From: Neptuniibacter sp.
GTDB taxonomy: Bacteria; Pseudomonadota; Gammaproteobacteria; Pseudomonadales; Balneatricaceae
DNA: 8,166 nucleotides
Assembly (NCBI GenBank): GCA_030149405.1
Contig: JASBRM010000355.1
Location: 1 to 8,166 of the forward strand
Direction of reading: 5' to 3'
The position numbers and the translations under genes are program-made. Every line of letters starts with the position of its first letter. Position 1 is the first letter of the stretch. Below are positions 1 to 6,423 of this stretch, one piece after another. The notes beneath the pieces were generated by a model that was not told the origin of the DNA, did no database searches, and saw only the letters and a list, made by a program, of their open reading frames with translations.

Positions 1-1855
1 GAAGAGCAATACTCTGACCGGATACAAATTGTCCAACCAGACGATCTCCATCACCATCTACAAACTCATAAAAACCCACATCTGTAGAGCTGTCATGTTG
101 AAGTGTATAAACATCGCCCGCCGCGGCACTCGCCAAATCCAGAGTTACCCCAAAGTTGTTCTGGATATCGGTCAATGTGATATTGCTTAACGAGGTTGGC
201 GGCGTTGCAGAATCGGTCACATCGTAATCATTCGCGCCATTTACCGTAATGGTGATCGGAGCGGTAATGTTTGAAAACACATCGTAATCTGAAACCGAAA
301 GGTTACTGGCTGTACCTGTATTACCTACATTTGCAGCGAGCTCCAATGGAGACAAAAACGAAACATCAAAAGGTGGGGTCATCTCGCCCGCCACAACCGA
401 CATTTCCGCATAGTTTTGATCAGTGATTGAAACACTGGCAATACCGGTGCCTGTGTTACCACTATCTTCAGATGTCGCTAGAGGCGCAGCCAACGCTAAT
501 AAACTCGCCTGGTTCAATACTGAATCGATCTCAGAAGCAGCATTCCGGGCAGGTCGTAGGATAAATGAATCAGAAGTACCAAAGGTGCCGGCAGCATCCA
601 AAGTCATGGTAAAGCCATCAATCCTGAGCGTCATTTCACCGGATAACATATCCAGAAAGTACTCTCCGTCCTGATCAACATCAGTAGAAGCCGCTTCTGA
701 AGTCAGAGTTGCTTCTGTCCAGCGCTGGCCATCCGATTCACGCGTGAGGGTAAAGCCACCATTGTTATTAAAATCGAGAGAGTATTCAGATGCATACAAA
801 CTGGCGACATCATTGATAATGACGCCTCCTGTCACCTGGGAAACATTATCTCGTTCAGTCAGAACCCGGTCAGCGACAGCCTGTGATGCATTGATATCCG
901 TGAACATCAACCCACCGGCATCACCATTCAGGTCCATACCTTTCTGATGCTGTTCGTTCATGCTGTCTGCAAAAACCAGAGCAATACGCCCTAATTCATC
1001 CAGAGACGAACCCAGAATATCCTCTCTGTAGTCCAATAAACCACCAACCTTGCCTCCGGAAAGCTGGTTGGTAATATCGCCAATACTGTTGCCGGTCTGG
1101 ATACCGATGTTCAACTGGCTACTATCCGCTGGACCCAGAATTGTGCTTAAGGTACTGGTTGAAAGCCCAACGACCAGTGGTTCACCGTTACCAATAAATA
1201 CACTGACCTCCCCAGAGGGCTGGTCCAGTGTTGTAAAACCGATGTAAGTGGATAACTCTTCTAACTTAGCATCACGCTGGTCAAGTAACTCACTGCTAAC
1301 CTCACCGGATGCTTGTTGGATCGCAATATCTTCATTCAATTGCGCAATATGTCCGGCAATACTGTTGATTGCAGATACACTGCTTTCCAAACGACCATTA
1401 ATTGAGTCATTCTGACGACGGATATTTGCGTCCAGATCATTGAATCGCTGAACCAGAGATTCTGATTGTGCAATAAAGAGTTCTCGGTTGGGCAAGCTAA
1501 CAGGGTCATCTACTGCCGTCTGTAACGCCCCGAAATAGTCATCCATTGCCGTGGATATACTGGTGACATCAGATGCCATCAGGTTATCCAGCTCATTGGC
1601 AAAATCTTCGAAGATATCGTAGCTACTGTAGGTAGAACTATCTGCCCAGATCTGGCGATTGAGAAAGGCATCTGCAACACGATCAATATCATCAATCAGC
1701 ACACCGCCCTGCCCTTCTCGGGACTCAAAGACTGGTCGCTGGCGTGTATAGCCCTCAGTATTTACGTTACTGATGTTCTGACCAGTAACAGCCAGTGCAG
1801 TCTGGTTAGCCTGCAGGCTTTGAGTACCAAGTGTAAGTAAACCAAAACTGGACAT
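1..1855 (-). CDS. flgK: FlgK, flagellar hook-associated protein 1 (3' end outside the window)
   Basis: FlgK forms the first hook-filament junction ring, outside the cell at the tip of the hook, and is exported by the flagellar type III system. The frame is open for 618 codons from the ATG at 1855 to the window edge. The N-terminus (MSSFGLLTLGTQSLQANQ) and the rod/hook-family motif NISNVNTEGYTR at residues 27-38 identify the family. A helical, coiled-coil-prone region follows (about residues 110-215). A good ribosome site, AGGAG at 1866-1862, fixes the start. Beyond about residue 432 (FILRPARNAAS) the protein continues through a low-complexity, Gly/Thr/Asn-rich beta-type region. This region carries two NTGT stretches near residues 467 and 509. 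DVDQDG (392-397) and DGDGD (600-604) resemble calcium-binding loops, but this is resemblance only. The C-terminal helical domain typical of FlgK has not appeared by residue 618, so the full protein is well above the 547 residues of the enterobacterial form. It is probably cotranscribed with flgJ. Confidence 0.96.
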   Translation of the reverse strand, partial: MSSFGLLTLGTQSLQANQTALAVTGQNISNVNTEGYTRQRPVFESREGQGGVLIDDIDRVADAFLNRQIWADSSTYSSYDIFEDFANELDNLMASDVTSISTAMDDYFGALQTAVDDPVSLPNRELFIAQSESLVQRFNDLDANIRRQNDSINGRLESSVSAINSIAGHIAQLNEDIAIQQASGEVSSELLDQRDAKLEELSTYIGFTTLDQPSGEVSVFIGNGEPLVVGLSTSTLSTILGPADSSQLNIGIQTGNSIGDITNQLSGGKVGGLLDYREDILGSSLDELGRIALVFADSMNEQHQKGMDLNGDAGGLMFTDINASQAVADRVLTERDNVSQVTGGVIINDVASLYASEYSLDFNNNGGFTLTRESDGQRWTEATLTSEAASTDVDQDGEYFLDMLSGEMTLRIDGFTMTLDAAGTFGTSDSFILRPARNAASEIDSVLNQASLLALAAPLATSEDSGNTGTGIASVSITDQNYAEMSVVAGEMTPPFDVSFLSPLELAANVGNTGTASNLSVSDYDVFSNITAPITITVNGANDYDVTDSATPPTSLSNITLTDIQNNFGVTLDLASAAAGDVYTLQHDSSTDVGFYEFVDGDGDRLVGQFVSGQSIAL

Positions 1856-1902
1856 AATCTACTCCTTTGAGGATTTGGCGCTGTTATGCAAAGCAGGTCA
1901 CA

Positions 1903-1921
1903 ACTCAACCATCGGTTGAGT
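1903..1921 (-). other. Hairpin across the flgJ stop codon
   Basis: A perfect 8-base-pair inverted repeat (ACTCAACC / GGTTGAGT) with a 3-base loop covers the last codons and the TGA stop of flgJ. On the minus strand it is followed by TGTGACCTGC, not a run of U, so it does not look like an intrinsic terminator. The position, just before the 49-base flgJ-flgK gap, would suit an mRNA-stabilising or processing hairpin that sets different levels of the rod/ring genes and flgK. That role is inferred; only the repeat is seen. Confidence 0.5.
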
Positions 1922-2942
1922 CAGTGCCTTTGCTGGCTAGCAGATCACCCTCAAATATTCTCTTAATCTTCTCAGCATATTCTGGATCGGTGGCATAACC
2001 CGCTTCCTGAAGTTGCTGAACATAAGCATATGGGTCATTGGCATTTTCCAATGCCAAGGTGTATCGGGGACTGTTCTTAAGAAAATCAACATAATCCCTG
2101 AAGCTATCCTCATAGCTTTCGTAACTGCGGAATTGAGCCTGCTCCCTTTGAGCCACTCCATTTCGGTATTCAAGTGTGAATACACGTGCACTGTTTCCGC
2201 CCCAGCGCGAATCTGCTTTTATATTGAACAGGTTATTACTGTTACTACCGTCTGCGTCCCGAACCATGAACTTGCCCCAACCCGTTTCCAGAGCTGATTG
2301 CGCAAGTAACACTCTTGGGTCAACACCCAGTTCGCTTGCAACCTTTTCAGCCAAAGGCATCAGTTTTTCTACAAACTCTTCCGGAGTTTCAAAACGCTCC
2401 GGAAGATCGCTTTCCTGAGCATTTACAGCGGCTTTAAGCTGCTGTTCAAACACTTCTTTAACTGTGGTTTTTTGCTCATCTGTCAACGTCACACCCGGCG
2501 GGTTTTCTTCACCTTCAGCTTTGGCTAGCAATGCAGATGCAGCAATGGCTGCAGCCTGATCCATAGCCTGGTTAAGACGACGACTTTCCAGGTTCTGCAA
2601 CTCAGGATTCGGCGTTTTGGCATCTGCCTGGCCACCCAGCTGCCGAACCAGCACATCGGTCAAACCAATACCTTTTGCATTCGCCATCTCCATAGAGATC
2701 TGGTTGTCATACATGCTCTGGTAAAATTTGGTCTGACTGCTGTTCATGAAGTTATCTTCACCGAATGCAGCGTTTGCTTCTCGCATAGAACGCAACAGCA
2801 TATTCAGAAACAGCTGCTCAAATTGTTGAGCCGCCAGTTTCAGGCCTTCATCACTATTCGTTTTGGCCTTGGACTTTAGTTTCTGTAGCTCAGCCAGATC
2901 GGTATACAGCTGAGGATTGCTACCTGCGCCCGTTTTAATCAT
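1905..2942 (-). CDS. flgJ: FlgJ, rod-capping protein and peptidoglycan hydrolase
   Basis: FlgJ works in the periplasm. Its N-terminal domain helps the rod assemble, and its C-terminal glucosaminidase domain cuts peptidoglycan so the rod can pass. The 345-residue product shows both parts. The rod-binding domain is at about residues 30-100 (LAAQQFEQLFLNMLLRSMR, then SMYDNQISMEMA). A long Ala/Glu/Gln-rich linker covers about 105-185, and the glucosaminidase domain about 186-332. The catalytic motif SALETGWGK gives Glu219, and LEYRNG gives Glu258. These align with Salmonella FlgJ Glu184 and Glu223, which are reported to be essential. NNLFNIKA (236-243) and AGYATDPEYA (314-323) are also typical of the family. 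No signal peptide is present, as expected for export by the flagellar system. The ATG abuts the flgI stop with no gap, so translation is probably coupled. The linker makes it somewhat longer than the roughly 315-residue enterobacterial protein. Confidence 0.97.
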   Translation of the reverse strand: MIKTGAGSNPQLYTDLAELQKLKSKAKTNSDEGLKLAAQQFEQLFLNMLLRSMREANAAFGEDNFMNSSQTKFYQSMYDNQISMEMANAKGIGLTDVLVRQLGGQADAKTPNPELQNLESRRLNQAMDQAAAIAASALLAKAEGEENPPGVTLTDEQKTTVKEVFEQQLKAAVNAQESDLPERFETPEEFVEKLMPLAEKVASELGVDPRVLLAQSALETGWGKFMVRDADGSNSNNLFNIKADSRWGGNSARVFTLEYRNGVAQREQAQFRSYESYEDSFRDYVDFLKNSPRYTLALENANDPYAYVQQLQEAGYATDPEYAEKIKRIFEGDLLASKGTDSTDG

Positions 2943-4031
2943 TTAGATCACCACCAATTCAGCTTTCAAAGCACCCGCTTGCTTCAGTGCTTCGAGAATG
3001 GCCATCAGATCCCCCGGGGCTGCACCCACCTGATTTACCGCTTCTACGATGTCCTGAAGGTTTGCGCCTGGAGAGAACTCGAACATACGCCCAGAACCTT
3101 CATCGATCTCAATACCTGTTCTTGGTGAAATCACTGTACGGCCTTCACCCAGAGGATTAGGCTGATCCACATTAATTTCTTCGGTAATGGCTACAGTCAA
3201 ACCACCATGAGTGATTGCGACCGGAGACACCTGCACATCCTGACCGATAATGATGGTGCCTGTGCGGGAGTTGATCACAACCTTCGCTGCATCACGTGCA
3301 GGCTCGACATTAAGATTTTCTAGCACGGAAAGGAATGTAACCCTCTGTGATGGATCACGAGGTGCCATTACACGAATTGAAGCCGCGTCCATGGATGCTG
3401 CCATCTGCGATCCCAGCAGTGTATTGATCTGCTCAGCAACACGACGCGAAGTGGTGAAATCAGGACGATGCAGATTCAGAACCAGGCTATCCCCTTGAGT
3501 GAAACCACTCGGTACTGCTCGCTCTACTGTCGCACCGTTTGGAATACGACCAACACTTGGTACATTCAGTGACAAACGCGAACCATCCGCGCCCTGCACA
3601 CCAAACCCTGAAACTACCAAATTACCCTGAGCAATAGCATAAACCTGACCATCAGCACCTTTGAGTGGAGACATCAGCAAGCTGCCACCACGCAAGCTTT
3701 TAGCATCACCAATTGCCGATACAGTGATATCAATTGCCTGACCTGGTTTAGCAAACGCTGGCAATTCAGCATGAATAGCAACGGCAGCAATGTTCTTGGA
3801 CTGAGGGTTAGTCGTTGGCGGAATAGCAACACCAAAGTTATTCAGCATGTTTCTGAAGGTTTGCGAGGTGAATGAGGTTTTATCACCTGTACCATCCAGA
3901 CCCACAACCAGGCCGTAACCCACCAACTGGTTAGAACGCACACCTGAAATGCTGACCATATCCTTAAGACGGCTAGCTTCGACACTAAGGCTCAGCAGCA
4001 AACATGTAATGGAGATTAAAAGCTTTTTCAT
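2943..4031 (-). CDS. flgI: FlgI, flagellar P-ring protein precursor
   Basis: FlgI forms the P ring around the distal rod in the peptidoglycan layer, part of the bushing with the FlgH L ring. The 362-residue precursor has a Sec signal peptide: MKK, a hydrophobic stretch (4-16), and probable cleavage after SVEA at residue 19. The mature start is [11 protein letters not shown]. The family hallmark [14 protein letters not shown] is at 37-50, and the protein is conserved in pattern to its C-terminus ([10 protein letters not shown], then [20 protein letters not shown], ending AELVVI). Length equals the usual 360-370 residues. The only cysteine is Cys10 in the signal peptide, so the mature protein cannot form the intramolecular disulfide described for E. 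coli FlgI. The start follows AAGGAG at 4044-4039, seven bases before the ATG. It sits between flgH (11-base gap) and flgJ (no gap). Confidence 0.98.
   Translation of the reverse strand: MKKLLISITCLLLSLSVEASRLKDMVSISGVRSNQLVGYGLVVGLDGTGDKTSFTSQTFRNMLNNFGVAIPPTTNPQSKNIAAVAIHAELPAFAKPGQAIDITVSAIGDAKSLRGGSLLMSPLKGADGQVYAIAQGNLVVSGFGVQGADGSRLSLNVPSVGRIPNGATVERAVPSGFTQGDSLVLNLHRPDFTTSRRVAEQINTLLGSQMAASMDAASIRVMAPRDPSQRVTFLSVLENLNVEPARDAAKVVINSRTGTIIIGQDVQVSPVAITHGGLTVAITEEINVDQPNPLGEGRTVISPRTGIEIDEGSGRMFEFSPGANLQDIVEAVNQVGAAPGDLMAILEALKQAGALKAELVVI
2946..2955 (-). promoter_or_regulatory. Extended ribosome binding site for flgJ inside the flgI C-terminus
   Basis: The minus strand reads GGTGGTGATC, then TAA, then ATG. 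It matches 9 of 10 bases of GGAGGTGATC, the sequence complementary to the usual 16S rRNA 3' end. The same bases encode the last residues of FlgI (Leu-Val-Val-Ile). This site supports the ATG at 2942 as the flgJ start and suggests that ribosomes finishing flgI re-start on flgJ. Confidence 0.7.
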
Positions 4032-4038
4032 CTCAGTT

Positions 4039-4045
4039 CTCCTTA
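4039..4045 (-). promoter_or_regulatory. flgI ribosome binding site overlapping the flgH stop codon
   Basis: The minus strand reads TAAGGAG, in which TAA is the flgH stop and AAGGAG is the ribosome site for flgI, seven bases before its ATG at 4031. A ribosome terminating on flgH therefore sits on the flgI initiation site, which suggests coupled synthesis of the two ring proteins. Both elements are seen; the coupling is inferred. Confidence 0.7.
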
Positions 4046-4720
4046 GAATGGCATCAACGCACTAACAAAGAATTTAGACATCCAGCCCATTACGTTGGTG
4101 TCATGAACTACACCGGTACCGCTATAAGCAATTCGCGCGTCAGCAATCTTGGTGGATGGAACCGTATTGTCAGAACTAATATCCTGCGGGCGAATCAAAC
4201 CGCTGATACGGATGTATTCATCTCCCTGATTCAGGGTCAGCCACTTTTCACCTTTAACCAACAGCACACCGTTTGGATAAACATCATGTACGGTCACAGT
4301 GATGTTACCTGTGAGGTTATTGCTCATATCAGAGGTACCCTCACCATCAAATGCAGTTGTTGGGCCGGTGGCAGATAGACTCAGAGGTTTGCCAAGCACA
4401 CTGACGTTATCGCCCAGTACCGTTGGCTGTGTCAGAGTTACGCTGCTGGTTTTATCCAGTTCAGTTGTTGCACTTTTCTGTGAGCTGGTGCTCTCTTGCA
4501 GACTCACGGTAAGAATGTCACCAATTCGATGCGCGCGGCCATCACCATATAAATTCATGCTGGTCGCAGAGTTATAGATGGAACCATCTATTGGCTTTAC
4601 CTGAACCATCTTCTGCGGAGTAATCGGTGCATATTCAGGGTTGTCGGGTTTAACCTGTTTCTGCACACAACCTGTTACCAGAAAACTTAGTGCTAACAGG
4701 GATAAGATTGCTTTATTCAT
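4043..4720 (-). CDS. flgH: FlgH, flagellar L-ring lipoprotein precursor
   Basis: FlgH forms the L ring in the outer membrane, where the rod meets the hook. The 225-residue precursor begins [18 protein letters not shown], a lipoprotein signal with lipobox VTGC, so Cys18 should be lipidated after signal peptidase II cleavage. No other cysteine is present. Residue 19 onward (VQKQV) has no Asp at +2, consistent with outer-membrane sorting. Family segments include [71 protein letters not shown] and the C-terminal GWMSKFF...PF ending. Length fits the usual 220-235 residues. The ribosome site is AAGGGT at 4733-4728. It lies 18 bases after flgG, and its TAA overlaps the ribosome site of flgI. Confidence 0.98.
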   Translation of the reverse strand: MNKAILSLLALSFLVTGCVQKQVKPDNPEYAPITPQKMVQVKPIDGSIYNSATSMNLYGDGRAHRIGDILTVSLQESTSSQKSATTELDKTSSVTLTQPTVLGDNVSVLGKPLSLSATGPTTAFDGEGTSDMSNNLTGNITVTVHDVYPNGVLLVKGEKWLTLNQGDEYIRISGLIRPQDISSDNTVPSTKIADARIAYSGTGVVHDTNVMGWMSKFFVSALMPF

Positions 4721-4738
4721 TTAATTCACCCTTTCACA

Positions 4739-5524
4739 TTAAAGTTGCTGGCTAACGAAGGACAACATCTCATCCGCCGTTGAAATAACCTTAGAATTCA
4801 TCTCATAGGCACGCTGCGTGGTAATCATATCTACCAGCTCTTGTACCGCATTTACGTTAGAACCTTCCAAAGCACCCTGAACCATAATGCCAGTACCATT
4901 CTCACCCGGGTTACTTGCCAATGGAGCTCCACTTGCTCCGGTTTCCTGAAACAGGTTTTGACCTAACGCCTGAAGCCCTTGAGGGTTCACAAAATCAGCC
5001 AGCTGAATCTGACCAATATCCTGTGGATCAGGATTACCCGCTGTTGTTACCTGCACCAAACCATCTGTACTGATACTGAAAGAAACCACTTCTCCTGGCA
5101 AAGTGATCGCTGGCTCTAGCAAGTAACCTTCCGCCGTCACCAACTCATTATCGGCATTCAGGTGGAGCTGACCGTTTCGGGTATAAGCCGCATCACCATT
5201 CGGCAGGGTTACCTGAAGAAAACCTCTGCCGTTGATAGCAACATCAAATGCTTCATCAGTAATCTCAATTTCGCCGGTCCCAAACAATTTCTGGGTACCT
5301 ACTGTTCTAACACCTAAACCAACCTGAAGACCGGAAGGCAGCTGCGCACCCTCTCCTGATTGAGCACCTGGCTGACGACGAACCTGATACATCAAGTCCT
5401 CGAAAACCACATTGTCTTTCTTAAAACCAACCGTCGATACGTTAGCCAGGTTGTTGGAAATCACCTTAAGGTTCGTATCCTGGGCAGTCATACCCGTTTT
5501 AGCGACGTTCAAAGCACCATGCAT
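4739..5524 (-). CDS. flgG: FlgG, flagellar distal rod protein
   Basis: FlgG polymerises into the distal rod, the drive shaft inside the LP ring, and is exported by the flagellar type III system without a cleaved signal. The 261-residue protein matches the family length (260 in E. coli). The N-terminal D0 helix contains VISNNLANVSTVGFK (21-35). The segment YQVRRQPGAQSGEGAQLPSG at 46-65 is the FlgG-specific insert that sets FlgG apart from FlgE and is linked to the straightness of the rod. A beta-rich core follows (DVAINGRGFLQV, AYTRNGQLHL). The C-terminal helix from about 217 (GALEGSNVNAVQELVDMI, TTQRAYEMNSKVISTADEML) pairs with the N-terminus. The ribosome site GAGG at 5536-5533 lies eight bases before the ATG. 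The gaps are 21 bases to flgF and 18 bases to flgH. Confidence 0.98.
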   Translation of the reverse strand: MHGALNVAKTGMTAQDTNLKVISNNLANVSTVGFKKDNVVFEDLMYQVRRQPGAQSGEGAQLPSGLQVGLGVRTVGTQKLFGTGEIEITDEAFDVAINGRGFLQVTLPNGDAAYTRNGQLHLNADNELVTAEGYLLEPAITLPGEVVSFSISTDGLVQVTTAGNPDPQDIGQIQLADFVNPQGLQALGQNLFQETGASGAPLASNPGENGTGIMVQGALEGSNVNAVQELVDMITTQRAYEMNSKVISTADEMLSFVSQQL

Positions 5525-5545
5525 TACTCTGTCCTCAAGTGATTA

Positions 5546-6289
5546 TTAGCTCATTCTCAGAATCGCAGCTGCGGCTTCTGAGTTTTCTTCAGCGGTTTTC
5601 ATCATTTTTATCTGCATCTCAAACTGTCGGGATGTAGAGATAATTCCCGTCAGTTCAGTTACAGCATTTACGTTACTTGCTTCAACATAGCCTGAGCGCA
5701 CACGTACATTTGGGTCAGGTAGTTCGGGTACTTCTGAACCCGTCGTCATCAATCCGTCTTTACCCTTAAACAAGGTTGCAGGATCTGGATTCACTAACTT
5801 CAATTGATCTGCGACCAGGAGCTCAGTAGCATTTTCACCCAGAGGCCTGATCGTAATTGTTCCGTCAGTTGCTATCTCTAAGCTGTCAAAAGGAGGGAGA
5901 ACGATAGGAATGCCACCATTGCCCATAACCGGCAAACCGCTGCCAGTCACCAACTGGTTTGCGGCATTGATCTGCAGTTTGCCGCCGCGGGTATAACCTT
6001 CAGTTCCATCAGGTTTGATGACTGTCATCCAACCATCACCCGTCAACGCAACATCCAGCGTACGGCCCGTTTCAATTAAGGTTCCGTGAGTCAGATCTGT
6101 AGCTGGGCGTTCGGTTTGAGCATAAACCCTGGAGGCATGACCCTCCCCAAACACTTGCATAGCGCGGGCTTGCGCCAAATCTGCCTTAAAGCCTGTGGTA
6201 TTAGCATTTGCAAGGTTATTGGCATGAGCCTGCTGTGCGAGCATATTCTCGCGAGCGCCGCTCATTGCTAAATATAAAACCTTATCCAT
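5546..6289 (-). CDS. flgF: FlgF, flagellar proximal rod protein
   Basis: FlgF is a minor component of the proximal rod in the periplasm, between FlgB/FlgC and FlgG. The 247-residue product is close to the 251 of E. coli. The start MDKVLYLAMSGARENM and the motif HANNLANANTTGFKADL (22-38) form the D0 helix. The middle has TLDVALTGDGWMTV and GYTRGGKLQINAANQLV. The C-terminal helix starts at about 199 (SGYVEASNVNAVTEL, then SRQFEMQIKMMKTAEE) and ends AAAILRMS. It lacks the FlgG-specific insert, and MDKVLY and the QFEMQIKMMKT helix favour FlgF over FlgG. The ribosome site is modest (GGAAG at 6300-6296). It is the first gene after the terminator and sigma-54 promoter, so it is probably the lead gene of a flgFGHIJK(L) transcript. 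Confidence 0.97.
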   Translation of the reverse strand: MDKVLYLAMSGARENMLAQQAHANNLANANTTGFKADLAQARAMQVFGEGHASRVYAQTERPATDLTHGTLIETGRTLDVALTGDGWMTVIKPDGTEGYTRGGKLQINAANQLVTGSGLPVMGNGGIPIVLPPFDSLEIATDGTITIRPLGENATELLVADQLKLVNPDPATLFKGKDGLMTTGSEVPELPDPNVRVRSGYVEASNVNAVTELTGIISTSRQFEMQIKMMKTAEENSEAAAAILRMS

Positions 6290-6334
6290 TTCTCACTTCC
6301 AGTATTATCAGCTTGATAGCTCAAATTATTATTT

Positions 6335-6348
6335 AGGCGATTCCGCCT
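6335..6348 (-). other. Inverted repeat in the flgF leader
   Basis: A 5-base-pair inverted repeat (AGGCG-GAAT-CGCCT on the minus strand) begins about two bases after the start site predicted for the sigma-54 promoter (about 6350). It could be a 5'-terminal hairpin that protects the transcript, or a palindromic site for an activator. No function can be assigned from sequence, and a stem this short may be chance. Confidence 0.3.
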
Positions 6349-6360
6349 TATATAGGTAAT

Positions 6361-6377
6361 AGCAACGAGCATGCCAA
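6361..6377 (-). promoter_or_regulatory. Sigma-54 (-24/-12) promoter for flgF
   Basis: The minus strand reads TTGGCAT-GCTCG-TTGCT. It fits the RpoN consensus YTGGCAYGRNNNTTGCW at every defined position except the R. GG (6375-6374) and GC (6363-6362) are exactly 12 bases apart, as required. Transcription should start near 6350, about 60 bases before the flgF ATG. In Pseudomonas the flgF operon is known to depend on RpoN and the FleR-type activator, so the placement makes biological sense. The activator site is not identified; it could lie in the leader or inside the end of flgE. Confidence 0.8.
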
Positions 6378-6402
6378 AAAAAAGGCCGCATAAATGCGGC
6401 CT
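6376..6402 (-). terminator. Intrinsic terminator after flgE
   Basis: On the minus strand an 8-base-pair GC-rich stem (AGGCCGCA / TGCGGCCT) with a TTTA loop is followed directly by a run of eight T (6383-6376, the first pairing in the stem). It begins 21 bases after the flgE stop. This is a classic Rho-independent terminator and should end the transcript carrying flgE, separating it from flgF. The last bases of the T-run touch the -24 element of the flgF promoter. Confidence 0.92.
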
Positions 6403-6423
6403 AAAAAGTGAGAATGTATTTCT

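Noticed and set aside
1886..1903. Possible sigma-54 promoter for flgK (TGTGAC-N5-TTGCA on the minus strand)
   Set aside because: The TTGC half is good, but the essential GG of the -24 element is absent (TGTGAC instead of TGGCAC), so it is not supported.
1908..1945. Possible sigma-28 promoter for flgK around ACCGATGG on the minus strand
   Set aside because: The -10 match is partial and no TAAA-like element lies 15 bases upstream. The CAAA nearby is at the wrong spacing, and the bases belong to the flgJ hairpin.
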